Shown here piece after piece: positions 25,029 through 32,870 of a stretch of DNA of 37,526 bases (positions within the stretch are counted from its first letter, which is position 1; the number at the start of each line of letters is the position of its first letter). Where the stretch lies: assembly GCF_003248455.1 (NCBI RefSeq), contig NZ_QFNM01000032.1:1-37526 (forward strand), in the 5' to 3' direction. The stretch comes from Brevundimonas sp. GTDB taxonomy: Bacteria > Pseudomonadota > Alphaproteobacteria > Caulobacterales > Caulobacteraceae. The notes under the pieces were generated by a model. It did no database searches and was not told where the DNA came from. It saw only the letters and a program-made list of their open reading frames with translations. The position numbers and the translations under genes are program-made.

Positions 25029-25916
25029 TCAGGCGGCGTTGGCCACGACGCGGGCCATCTCGATCTGGGCGGCCAGGCCCGGCGGCATGTCCCGCTCGGG
25101 CGCGGCGGCCAGCACCGCCAGCCGGTCCGCGCCGGTCGGCGTCACGATCACGCTGGACACCGACGGATCGGTCAGGACGTAGGACAGGCAGATGGCCTCG
25201 GCCGTCCAGTTGGGGGTGCGATACAGGAAGCCGAAGGCGTCCTTCTTGGGCGTGTCGGGGGGGCGCTTGCCGCCGCCCAGGCCGAAAAGCCCCTTCTTGA
25301 ACACCGGGGCGTCGGGCGCGCGCGTGCGCCGGTCGATGTAGAAGTCGTAGGCGAAGACGGCCATGTCCTGCTCGCGCGCCGAGCGGATGCGGTTGCGGAT
25401 CGGCCAGCCGGCGTTGATGTCGAACGGCGTCAACAGGGCGTCGAACGCGCCGGTGGAGACATAGGCGTCCATCACCGGCCCGCCGCCGGCGATGCCCAGC
25501 AGGCGGATGCGCCCGGTCTTCCTCAGCGCCTTCAGCGCCGCCAGCGACGCCTGCGCCAGCTCCGTCTCGCCCGGCTCGTGCAGCACGGCCATGTCGATCC
25601 AGCCCAGGCCCGAGAAGTGCAGCACCCGGTCGATGGCGGCGGTCATCCCTTCGGCGGAGAAGTCGCGCGCCTCGCCGGTCCCCAGGGTGACGCTGACATA
25701 GACCAGCTTGCGGTCCACGTGCGACAGGGCCTCGCCCAGCACCTCGGCGGCCACCGGATCGGCGGTCTCCAGCCGATAGCTGTTGATCCCCGCCTCCAGC
25801 GCCGAATACAGCAGGTCCAGCCCCGCCTCGCGCCCGCGCGCCAGCGCCTCCGCCCCGAAACTGAGCGTCAGGTTCGAAATCGCGGAGCCGGAGACGCCGA
25901 ACGGGCGATAGCGCAT
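25029..25916 (-). CDS. Aldo/keto reductase-like protein with degenerate active site
   Basis: A 295-aa protein with the overall (beta/alpha)8 aldo-keto reductase layout: MRYRPFGVSGSAISNLTLSF, ALEAGINSY (40-48), VLGEALS, MAVLHEP (109-115), LKALRKTGRIRLLGI and VLTDPSVSSVIVTPTGADR near the C-terminus. The catalytic Asp and Tyr usually found in the F-D-T-A-x-x-Y segment are missing: this stretch reads RLETADPVAAEV. The catalytic Lys position reads YVSVTLG. Only the His of the tetrad (His113) remains. It may be a pseudoenzyme or use altered chemistry. It overlaps bolA by one base (TGATG) and precedes grxD by 81 bases, so it probably belongs to that Fe-S-related transcript. Confidence 0.85.
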   Translation of the reverse strand: MRYRPFGVSGSAISNLTLSFGAEALARGREAGLDLLYSALEAGINSYRLETADPVAAEVLGEALSHVDRKLVYVSVTLGTGEARDFSAEGMTAAIDRVLHFSGLGWIDMAVLHEPGETELAQASLAALKALRKTGRIRLLGIAGGGPVMDAYVSTGAFDALLTPFDINAGWPIRNRIRSAREQDMAVFAYDFYIDRRTRAPDAPVFKKGLFGLGGGKRPPDTPKKDAFGFLYRTPNWTAEAICLSYVLTDPSVSSVIVTPTGADRLAVLAAAPERDMPPGLAAQIEMARVVANAA

Positions 25917-26164
25917 CAGCCTTGCCCCGCCTCGGACGGCGCGGAGGTCTCCAGCGCCAGGGCGTGCAGTTCGCCGCCCATCTTTCCCTTCAGCGCCGCA
26001 TAGACCAGCTGGTGCTGGCGCACGCGCGCCAGACCGGCGAAGGCGCTCGACACGATGCGCGCGCGATAGTGGTCGCCGTCGCCGGCCAGATCCTCGATGG
26101 CGATCTCGGCGCCGGGAAAGGCGTCGGCCAGATGCTGGCGCAGCGTTTCGACGGACATGGGCAT
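25916..26164 (-). CDS. bolA: BolA-family protein
   Basis: An 82-aa BolA/IbaG-type protein. It has the class II KH-like fold pattern: VETLRQHLADAFPGAEIAIEDL, then GDHYRARIVSSAFAGLARV and RQHQLVYAALKGKMGGELHAL. The conserved His of R-x-R-x-H-Q-x-V-Y can coordinate a shared [2Fe-2S] cluster with a monothiol glutaredoxin. The ATG at 26164 is preferred for its spacing from GAGAG; a second ATG at 26158 is possible. The final stop overlaps the next gene by one base. Its grxD partner is two genes downstream on the same strand. Confidence 0.93.
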   Translation of the reverse strand: MPMSVETLRQHLADAFPGAEIAIEDLAGDGDHYRARIVSSAFAGLARVRQHQLVYAALKGKMGGELHALALETSAPSEAGQG

Positions 26165-26218
26165 GGCGGACTCTCGCAACCTTCGCCGCCAGACTGCCCT
26201 ATAAACCTTAATGGCAGG

Positions 26219-26743
26219 CTACGCCGCGCGCGGCCGTTCGAACAGCTGCACGGCCTCGTCCCGGTATCGCGCCTGCGCATAGGGGCGATAGCCGACCCGT
26301 TCGGCCAGCCGGATCGAGGCGAGGTTCCGCGGCGCGATCATGCACACGGTTCGCGCGGCCGGCAGACGGGCGTCGGCCCAGGCCAGGGCGGCCGTCACCG
26401 CCTCGGCGGCGATCCCCCGGTTCTGGAAGGCGGGCGCCAGGCCCCAGCCCAGTTCGGGATCGGTCAGGGGCGGATCGATCAGCCGCCGGTGATCCAGGAT
26501 CGACACATTGCCCGCATAGGCGCCGCCGTCGGCCAGGCGGATCGTCCAGCCGCCGTATCCCGCCACGCTCCACTGGCCCAGGTCGCGCAGCAGCCGGAAC
26601 CAGACCTCCTCGCTTGTCATGGCGCGGCCGGTGATGTGCCGGGTGAAGGCCTCGTCGGCCCAAAGCCCGGCCAGATCGTCGAAGTCCGTCACGGCCACGG
26701 GCGTCAGCACCAGCCGCCCGGTGGTCAGAATGGCGTCGTTCAC
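26219..26743 (-). CDS. GNAT-family N-acetyltransferase
   Basis: A 174-aa RimJ/RimL-like GNAT protein. It opens with TTGRLVLTPVAVTDFDDLAGL, followed by GGWTIRLADGGAYAGNVSIL. The acetyl-CoA-binding region is ELGWGLAPAFQNRGIAAEAV, where the Q/R-x-x-G-x-A loop reads QNRGIA, and APRNLASIRLAERVGYRP follows. The acceptor is unknown. The GTG start at 26743 overlaps the radC stop by 4 bases (GTGA), so the two genes are translationally coupled. Confidence 0.92.
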   Translation of the reverse strand: MNDAILTTGRLVLTPVAVTDFDDLAGLWADEAFTRHITGRAMTSEEVWFRLLRDLGQWSVAGYGGWTIRLADGGAYAGNVSILDHRRLIDPPLTDPELGWGLAPAFQNRGIAAEAVTAALAWADARLPAARTVCMIAPRNLASIRLAERVGYRPYAQARYRDEAVQLFERPRAA

Positions 26744-27465
26744 ATCAGTCCCAGCTGCTTCAGGCTGGCCACCCCGTCGCGGCCGACGACCAGATGGTCG
26801 TGCACCTCGACATTAAGGGCGCGCCCGGCCCGCACAACCTGTTTCGTCATCTCCACGTCGGCGCGGCTGGGGGTCGGGTCGCCCGAAGGGTGGTTGTGGA
26901 CCAGGATCAGGGCGCTGGCCGACAGCTCCAGCGCGCGCCGCACCACCTCGCGCGGATAGACCGGCGCATGGTCGACCGTGCCCCGGTTCTGCACCTCGTC
27001 CAGGATCAGCTGGTTCTTCTTGTCCAGGTAAAGCACCCGCAACTGCTCGCGCGGCTCGTGCTGCAAGGCGACGCGCACATAGGCCAAGAGCGCCGTCCAG
27101 GACGAGATCACCGGCCGTTTCGCCGTCGGCTCGCGCGCGATCCGCCGCGTCACGTCGAAGATCAGCTGAAGGTCCAGCGCCACCGCCCGCGTCGCCTTTC
27201 CGGCGACATAGCCCAGCGACCGCGCGACCTGATCCTCGACGGCTTCATGGCTGGCCGCTCCGATCCCTTCCAGCCCGCCGAACCGCGCCAAAAGATCCTT
27301 GGCCAGCGGCTTGGTGTCCTTGTACGGCACGCTGCGGAACAGCAGCAGCTCCAGCAGCTCGTAGTCGGGCAGGGCGCCTAAGCCCCCCTTCGCCGCCCGC
27401 TCCCGCAGCCGGTCGCGATGGCCGCTGTGGCGCGGGGTCGGCTTGGTCGAAATCTCGTCGGTCAT
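26740..27465 (-). CDS. radC: RadC family JAB/MPN-domain protein
   Basis: A 241-aa RadC-type protein. The N-terminal helix-hairpin region is HRDRLRERAAKGGLGALPDYELLELLLF, with the middle GGLEGIGAA. The C-terminal JAMM metal motif is intact: LILVHNHPSGDPTPSRADVEMT, i.e. H-x-H-P-S-G-D with the upstream acidic residue in LILDEV. Family knowledge: RadC proteins carry a predicted metalloprotease- or nuclease-like fold; the once-claimed recombination repair role in E. coli was not upheld. It is upstream of and overlaps the GNAT gene. A large palindromic element separates it from map. Confidence 0.95.
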   Translation of the reverse strand: MTDEISTKPTPRHSGHRDRLRERAAKGGLGALPDYELLELLLFRSVPYKDTKPLAKDLLARFGGLEGIGAASHEAVEDQVARSLGYVAGKATRAVALDLQLIFDVTRRIAREPTAKRPVISSWTALLAYVRVALQHEPREQLRVLYLDKKNQLILDEVQNRGTVDHAPVYPREVVRRALELSASALILVHNHPSGDPTPSRADVEMTKQVVRAGRALNVEVHDHLVVGRDGVASLKQLGLM

Positions 27466-27556
27466 ACGCCGTCAGGCCCGCAGATGCGCAACCTTTGCAG
27501 GATCGGGCGATCCGACGAGCGACGCAAGTGCAGCGTGTGCGCCTACACTTTTCTTT

Positions 27557-27719
27557 CGTCATCCTCCGGCAAGCCGCTTGCGGCGCAGACCGGGGGACCC
27601 AGCGGCGACGAAGGCGATCCATCGGTTCGCAAGATGTCAAACGACCGAGGTCGCGACAGGTTCGCGCTCACGCGCGCCGCTGGGTCCCCCGGTCTCGCTT
27701 CGCTCGCCGGAGGATGACG
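27557..27719. repeat. Large nested palindromic intergenic element (163 bp)
   Basis: Outer arms 27557-27570 (CGTCATCCTCCGGC) and 27706-27719 are perfect reverse complements. The inner arms 27588-27607 (GACCGGGGGACCCAGCGGCG) and 27675-27694 are also perfect over 20 bases. Between outer and inner arms lie small hairpins (GCCGC-TT-GCGGC left, GCTTCGC right), and a 67-base centre separates the inner arms. It would fold as a cruciform or long RNA stem. The plan matches the shorter element at 9018-9123. No coding sequence is inside, and it lies between radC and map. Confidence 0.85.
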
Positions 27720-27723
27720 AAGA

Positions 27724-28554
27724 TCAGTTCGGCCGGAACAGCCCCGCCGGCGACGCCGTGAAGATTTCCAGACCGTCTTCCGTCACCCCGATGGTGTGCT
27801 CGCACTGGGCCGACAGGGACTTGTCGCGGGTCACGGCGGTCCAGCCGTCGGACAGCACCTTCACCTGCGGCTTGCCCAGGTTCACCATCGGCTCGACGGT
27901 GAAGAACATTCCCGGCTTCAGCACCGCGCCCTCGCCGCGACGGCCGTAGTGCAGGACGTTGGGGCTGTCGTGGAACACCCGGCCGATGCCGTGGCCGCAG
28001 AAGTCGCGCACCACGCTCATGCGCTGGGCCTCGACGAACTTCTGGATGGCGTAACCGATGTCGCCGAACGTATTGCCGGGCTTGACCTGCTCCAGCCCGA
28101 TCTCCAGCGACTGATAGGTCACGTCGATCAGCTTTCTGGCCCGGGCATTGATCTCGCCCACCGCATACATGCGGCTGGAATCGCCGTGCCACCCGTCCAC
28201 GATCACGGTGTGGTCGATGTTGACGATGTCGCCGTCCTTCAGCACCCGGTCGCCGGGAATGCCGTGGCAGACGACGTGGTTGATCGAGGTGCAGACCGTC
28301 TTCTCGTAGCCCTTGTAGCCCAGGCAGGCGGGCAGGCCGCCGTTGTCCAGGGTGAACTCGCGCACCAGGTCGTCGATCGCGCCGGTCGTCACGCCCGGCT
28401 TCACATGGGCGGCGATCATGTCCAGGGCCTCGGCGACCAGGCGGCCGGCCTTGCGCATCCCCTCGAAATCCTCGGGCGCGTGGATGCGGATGGCGCTGGA
28501 TCGGACCAGGACGTCGGTTTCCAATTCGGGCGTTTCGTACATGGGGGCTTCCAT
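27724..28554 (-). CDS. map: Methionine aminopeptidase, type I
   Basis: A 276-aa metalloprotease that removes N-terminal Met from new proteins. The five dinuclear-metal ligands are all visible: the two Asp in NIDHTVIVDGWHGDSSRMY, His in DFCGHGIGRVFHD, Glu in FFTVEPMVN and Glu in QCEHTIGVTEDG. The His in VVCHGIPGDRVL is also conserved. The length fits type Ia enzymes with a short N-terminal extension. An ATG at 28542 with GGAAG upstream is an alternative start. The palindromic element at 27557-27719 ends five bases beyond its stop and may act in transcript termination or processing. Confidence 0.97.
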   Translation of the reverse strand: MEAPMYETPELETDVLVRSSAIRIHAPEDFEGMRKAGRLVAEALDMIAAHVKPGVTTGAIDDLVREFTLDNGGLPACLGYKGYEKTVCTSINHVVCHGIPGDRVLKDGDIVNIDHTVIVDGWHGDSSRMYAVGEINARARKLIDVTYQSLEIGLEQVKPGNTFGDIGYAIQKFVEAQRMSVVRDFCGHGIGRVFHDSPNVLHYGRRGEGAVLKPGMFFTVEPMVNLGKPQVKVLSDGWTAVTRDKSLSAQCEHTIGVTEDGLEIFTASPAGLFRPN

Positions 28555-28907
28555 GGGAGCTTCGATCAGGCTTGGGACATGGCGAAATGCCGGCGCGCGA
28601 TGCAGATGGCCCTTATATCACGGATGCACAAGGCGATCTTGGGGCGGCGCGGGCAGGCATGGAAATCCGCCCGGCGGCTTTCCGGCGCGGTTTCCGCCGC
28701 GTAAGTCCGTGATTGGCGACGGCTTCTTGCCGTTAGGGAACCTCGCGCGGGTGTGATCTTGTGCAGCTTTCGTGACACAGTTTCGCCCGGATCGAGGCGG
28801 AGAGCGGCCATGTGCGCAACGCTTTCTCGCCGAAAGCGCTGCGCCAGCGTCTCTCCCCGACACCCCACCGCCGCGTTTGATGGCGGGGGCTTACTTAGGA
28901 ATGGCAT
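28555..28907. other. Divergent intergenic region, 353 bp, with one hairpin
   Basis: Non-coding gap between the divergent map and fadL-type genes; it should hold both promoters. I see no convincing -35/-10 pair, tRNA or small ORF with a good ribosome site. The one clear structure is an inverted repeat at 28814-28844: GCGCAACGCTTTC, a 5-base loop, then GAAAGCGCTGCGC, 13-base arms with one mismatch. It sits 64 bases before the fadL start and so is probably in its leader or promoter. Confidence 0.6.
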
Positions 28908-30260
28908 ATGACTCCCAGGAATTTCGCTCGCATGGGCGGCCTTGCGCTGTCCACGGCTCTGCTGGCCGGCGTCGCCGCGCCCGCCATGGCTGGCTCCTTC
29001 TACGTCCAGGAACAATCGACCCGCGGCCAGGGCCGCGCCAACGCCGGCGTCGGCGCCGACAAGGGCGTCCAGTCGCTGTGGTGGAACCCCGCCGCCATCG
29101 CCGGGACCCAGCGCGAAGTCTATACGGGCCTGCACGGCCTGCTGCTGGATTCCGACGTCGACAATCGCGGCTCCAGCCTGACGTACAACGTCCCCGTCGC
29201 CGGCGTGGGCGTGGTCAGCCGCACCTATCCGGTCAACGGCGACCCGCACGTCCATGACGTGGTCGAAAGCGGCATCGTGCCTAACTTCGCCATCTCTACG
29301 CCGATCGGCGACCGTTTCAACATCGGCCTGGCCGTCCAGGCGCCCTACAACTTCACCACCAAGTATCTGCCGGACGACTTCGCCCGCTACGACGCCCTGA
29401 CCTCGGAACTGCGCTCGGCCAACGTCAGCCTGGTCGCCGCCGCCAAGGTTACGGACTGGCTGGACATCGGCGCCGGCTTCGACGCACAGTACGCCAAGGC
29501 GACCCTGTCGTCGGCCCTGCCGAACGCGCCGATCCCGGCCGTCCTGTCGCCGGCCTATGTCGTGTCGCCCTCGACCGACGGCCGCAACCAACTGGAAGGC
29601 GACGGCTGGAACTACGGCTGGAACGCCGGCGCCCAGATGCATTTCGGCAAGCTGGATCTCGGCCTGTCCTACCGTTCGGAAATCAAGCACGAGTTGGATG
29701 GCTCGGTGAACATCTCCGGCCTGACCGGCGTACTGGCCGGCGCTAACGTCTCGGCGGACGGCCAGGCCAGCTTCACCACCCCCTGGTACGCCACCGTTTC
29801 GGCCCGCTACGCCGTCAACGACCGCCTGACCCTGAACGCCCAGGTCAACCAGATCGGCTGGAGCGAGTTCGACGCCATCCGCGTGACCTACGGCGCGAGC
29901 GGATCCTCGACCATCGTCCAGGACTATGACGACGTCACCACCGGCGCGCTGGGCTTCGACTACAAGATCGACCCGACCATGACCTTCCGCGCCGGCCTGG
30001 GCTACGACCCGACCCCGACGCCGGACGATCACCGCACCGCCCGCATCCCGGACGGCGACCGCTGGCTCTACGCCGCCGGCCTGTCCAAGACGATGGGTTC
30101 GATGACCTTCGACGGCGCCGTGACCTACATCGACATCGACACGGCGACGATCAACGACACGCGCGACGTCTATGGCAACGGCCTGGTCATCTCGAACCTG
30201 CGCGGCGAGGCCAAGGGCTCCGGCGTCGGCTTCTCGCTGGGCGCGACCTGGAACTTCTAA
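28908..30260 (+). CDS. fadL: FadL/OmpP1-type outer membrane channel
   Basis: A 450-aa outer membrane beta-barrel for long-chain fatty acids or other hydrophobic compounds. The signal peptide ends near residue 28 (VAAPAMAGSFYVQEQS). The mature N-terminus has the family hatch signature: STRGQGRANAGVG, then KGVQSLWWNPAAIAG. Amphipathic strands with alternating residues run through the rest, for example WYATVSARYAVNDRLTLNAQ and YRSEIKHELDGSV. The protein ends in Phe (SLGATWNF), as required for barrel assembly. The ATG at 28908 has TTAGGA upstream. It stands alone between the hairpin-bearing leader and a strong terminator. Confidence 0.93.
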   Translation: MTPRNFARMGGLALSTALLAGVAAPAMAGSFYVQEQSTRGQGRANAGVGADKGVQSLWWNPAAIAGTQREVYTGLHGLLLDSDVDNRGSSLTYNVPVAGVGVVSRTYPVNGDPHVHDVVESGIVPNFAISTPIGDRFNIGLAVQAPYNFTTKYLPDDFARYDALTSELRSANVSLVAAAKVTDWLDIGAGFDAQYAKATLSSALPNAPIPAVLSPAYVVSPSTDGRNQLEGDGWNYGWNAGAQMHFGKLDLGLSYRSEIKHELDGSVNISGLTGVLAGANVSADGQASFTTPWYATVSARYAVNDRLTLNAQVNQIGWSEFDAIRVTYGASGSSTIVQDYDDVTTGALGFDYKIDPTMTFRAGLGYDPTPTPDDHRTARIPDGDRWLYAAGLSKTMGSMTFDGAVTYIDIDTATINDTRDVYGNGLVISNLRGEAKGSGVGFSLGATWNF

Positions 30261-30283
30261 GGTCCGCACACGCCTGACATGAG

Positions 30284-30317
30284 AACGGCGGCGCCCTCGC
30301 AGGCGCCGCCGTTTTTT
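30284..30317 (+). terminator. Rho-independent terminator after the FadL-type gene
   Basis: A 12-bp perfect stem, 30284-30295 (AACGGCGGCGCC) with 30302-30313, 6-base loop CTCGCA, then six T at 30312-30317. It begins 24 bases after the stop and lies between convergent genes. Confidence 0.95.
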
Positions 30318-30350
30318 GTTCCTCCGCCGCCTCGCGGGGGAGGACCTAGA

Positions 30351-31832
30351 TCAGCCCTTGGCGGCGCCGTAGCCCTTGCCGCCGTTCGAGGGGCGGCGGC
30401 GGGGGCGGCGCTTCATCTCGCCTTCCGGGCGAGGTTCGCGCGGCGCGGTCTTTTCGCCGGCCATGGGGTTGTAGGTCTTTTCGGGACGCGCCGCGGCCGC
30501 CTCGCCGCCGGGGCGGTTGCGGCGCTGGCGGTGCGGCTGGCCGCCGCCTTCCGGGCGCACGCCGTCGCGGTGCGGATTGCGGCTGCGACCGCGACCCCCG
30601 CGACCGCCGTCGTTGCGCTCGCCGCCCTCGCGTTCCGGCAGGGTCGCCTTCTTGGCCACGCCGGCGGCCATGATGGAGGCGTCCAGCGCCGCCAGCTGCT
30701 TGTCGTTGCGGCGATCCGCCGCCGGGATCTTCTGGCGCGTGACCTTTTCGATGTCGCGCAGCAGCTTCATCTCGTCGCCGGCCACGAAGCTGACGGCCGT
30801 GCCGTCCTTGCCCGCCCGCGCGGTGCGGCCGATGCGGTGGACATAGCTTTCCGGCACGTGCGGCAGTTCGAAGTTCACCACGTGCGAGACGCCGTCCACG
30901 TCGATGCCGCGCGCGGCGATGTCGGTGGCGACCAGAACCCTAAGCTTGCCCTTCTTGAAGGCTTCCAGCGTGCGTTCGCGCTGGGGCTGGGACTTGTTGC
31001 CGTGGATGGCCCCGGCCTCGACGCCGCCCGTCTCCAGATAGGCCGCGACCTTGTCGGCGCCGTGCTTGGTCTTGGTGAAGACCAGGCAGCGCTTGTATTC
31101 CGGGTCGCTGAACATCTCGGTCAGCAGGGCGCGCTTCTTGCCCTGTTCGATATAGACGACCGACTGGGCGATGCGCTGGACGGTGGTCGATTGCGGCGTG
31201 ACCTGGACCTTGACCGGGTCCTTCAGCAGTTCGCCCGCCAGTTTGCCGATCTCGGTCGGCATGGTGGCCGAGAAGAACAGGTTCTGGCGGCGCGCCGGCA
31301 TCCGGCTGACGATCTGGCGGATCGGCTTGATGAAGCCCAGGTCCAGCATCTGGTCGGCCTCGTCCAGCACGAAGATCTCGGTCGACGACAGGTCCAGCGT
31401 CTTCTGCTGGATGTGGTCCAGCAGGCGGCCCGGCGCGGCGACCAGGATGTCCAGACCCTGTTGCAGGGCGCGCTCCTGGGCGCCGTATTTCACGCCGCCG
31501 AAGATGACCGCGACCCGGAAGCCCAGATGGGCGCCATAGGCCTTGAAGCTGTCGCCGATCTGGGTCGCCAGTTCGCGCGTGGGGCTCAGGATCAGGGCGC
31601 GGGTGGTGCGGGGCGCGGGCGGGGTGCGGTTCTCGGCCAGCCGATGCAGGATCGGCAGGGCGAAGGCGGCGGTCTTGCCGGTGCCGGTCTGGGCGATGCC
31701 CAGCAGGTCCTTGCCCAGCATGACGTCGGGGATGGCCTTTTCCTGGATCGGCGTCGGCTTCACATAGCCGGTCGAGGCCAGGGCCTGCAGCAGGGCCTTG
31801 TTCAGGCCCATGGAGTCGAAGGTGATGCTCAC
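30351..31832 (-). CDS. rhlE: DEAD-box ATP-dependent RNA helicase, RhlE-like
   Basis: A 493-aa RNA helicase. The Q motif (F5 and GYVKPTPIQ) is followed by Walker A AQTGTGKT (47-54), PTRELA, PGRLLD, DEAD at 157-160 (VLDEADQML), SAT (FFSATMP), LVATDIAARGIDVDG and HRIGRTARAGKDG. The C-terminal 100 residues are basic and rich in Arg, Gly, Pro and Asn (RGRSRNPHRDG, RRRPS), a typical RNA-binding tail. The GTG start at 31832 is chosen so that the Q-motif Phe is included; an ATG at 31811 would remove it. Family knowledge: RhlE proteins remodel ribosome assembly intermediates or help RNA decay, often in the cold. Confidence 0.93.
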   Translation of the reverse strand: MSITFDSMGLNKALLQALASTGYVKPTPIQEKAIPDVMLGKDLLGIAQTGTGKTAAFALPILHRLAENRTPPAPRTTRALILSPTRELATQIGDSFKAYGAHLGFRVAVIFGGVKYGAQERALQQGLDILVAAPGRLLDHIQQKTLDLSSTEIFVLDEADQMLDLGFIKPIRQIVSRMPARRQNLFFSATMPTEIGKLAGELLKDPVKVQVTPQSTTVQRIAQSVVYIEQGKKRALLTEMFSDPEYKRCLVFTKTKHGADKVAAYLETGGVEAGAIHGNKSQPQRERTLEAFKKGKLRVLVATDIAARGIDVDGVSHVVNFELPHVPESYVHRIGRTARAGKDGTAVSFVAGDEMKLLRDIEKVTRQKIPAADRRNDKQLAALDASIMAAGVAKKATLPEREGGERNDGGRGGRGRSRNPHRDGVRPEGGGQPHRQRRNRPGGEAAAARPEKTYNPMAGEKTAPREPRPEGEMKRRPRRRPSNGGKGYGAAKG

Positions 31833-32076
31833 AGCAATGTCTTTCGCGTAGCGGCGGATGCGAAAGCGAGCACGGCATGACGCCGTCGGGCCGCGCACCG
31901 CCAGTCCCGACGGGGCCTGCGACAGCGGGCCTGCGGGGTGGATCGGGCGCCGCCCCGCGTGTCCGGGCGGCCAATGAATATGAGGAACCGGCGGCTGCTA
32001 CAGACAGGTCCGAAACGGACCCACACGCGCTGGAGACGCCGGAGATCGCGAATGTGCGACGCCGTGCAAATGGACG

Positions 32077-32091
32077 CTTATCGCCGATAAG
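32077..32091. promoter_or_regulatory. Short perfect palindrome, possible operator
   Basis: CTTATCG-C-CGATAAG, perfect 7-base arms around one base. It lies 245 bases upstream of the helicase start and 17 bases beyond the stop of the HTH gene at 32108. Lower GC than its surroundings. It may be a regulator binding site for the helicase gene, but no regulator is identified. Confidence 0.35.
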
Positions 32092-32107
32092 TCAACCGTC
32101 GCCGCCG

Positions 32108-32671
32108 TCAGGGCGCGTATCGGGTCGCCGTCTCGGGCAGTCCGTCGGGCAGGCCGATCGCCGCGCGCCATGCCTCGGGATGCAGCCGCGCCATCTCCAG
32201 ATCCAGTTGCGGCAGCGGCTTCAGCCGCCCTTGCGCGTCCCAGAACCGCCCGGCCCACGGCAGGTCCGCCTCCAGCGCCCGCGCCCGGTCCCGCGCCGCC
32301 GCCTCCGGTCCCAGATGCGTCGCCCGCCAGTGGTACAGCCACGGAATATGCCAGTTCGGCCCGGCCGTCAGCGGCTCGTCCCGCATCGCCGCCGCCAGAC
32401 ATTCCGCCAGCGCCCGCGCGTCCTCCAGCTGGGCGTAAAAGGCGTCGCGCCTTGCCTGAATGTGACGGTCCCACCCTTCCGCCGGCTCGATCGGCCCCAG
32501 CGTCGGCTCGGGCCGTTTCCAGCCCTCCGCCTCGCGCCGTTTCCACAGGGCGTGCACCCCCACGTCATAGCGTTTGGCGACCGAGCGCGCCGTCTCGCCG
32601 TCCTCCCACGCCTTGCGAACCTCGGCCCAGACGGCGTCCGGCCGGATCCTGCGATGTATCCCCTGGCTCAT
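32108..32671 (-). CDS. Hypothetical protein with N-terminal helix-turn-helix
   Basis: A 187-aa protein of unknown function. The first 50 residues form a homeodomain-like helix-turn-helix: RRIRPDAVWAEVRKAWEDGE, TARSVAKRYDVGVHALWKRR, EAEGW. The rest is Trp-, Arg- and Ala-rich and helical (HIPWLYHWRATHLGPEAAAR, LPWAGRFWDAQGRLKPLPQL). The N-terminal domain is clearly related to that of the divergent gene at 32871, which shares VWA-x-VR, A-x-x-VA-x-R, V-x-AL and GW at matching spacing. The start at 32671 excludes a low-complexity Ala/Gly leader. A link to phage terminase small subunits is possible from the HTH style, but no terminase gene is nearby. Confidence 0.75.
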   Translation of the reverse strand: MSQGIHRRIRPDAVWAEVRKAWEDGETARSVAKRYDVGVHALWKRREAEGWKRPEPTLGPIEPAEGWDRHIQARRDAFYAQLEDARALAECLAAAMRDEPLTAGPNWHIPWLYHWRATHLGPEAAARDRARALEADLPWAGRFWDAQGRLKPLPQLDLEMARLHPEAWRAAIGLPDGLPETATRYAP

Positions 32672-32870
32672 GGCCCCGGTCGTAAGCCGGCCTTGCGTCA
32701 GGAACGGTCGTCGCCCGCTCCCCGTCGCCCCCGCCGCCGCCGTCGCTGCGGGGCCGAATAGGATGGCTGAGGCGTCCAACCCATCGTCTCCACCTATGGA
32801 GAATCAAATCTCTAGGTGCGAAATTCGCCGATCGACCGGCCTGGGTCGGCGACGGCCCCATACTGTCGCC

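Noticed and set aside
28566..30269. 567-codon open frame on minus strand
   Set aside because: Antisense to the FadL-type porin, which has a signal peptide, family motifs and C-terminal Phe.
30279..31880. 533-codon open frame on plus strand
   Set aside because: Antisense to the DEAD-box helicase; low-complexity Ala/Gly/Arg composition and no motif.
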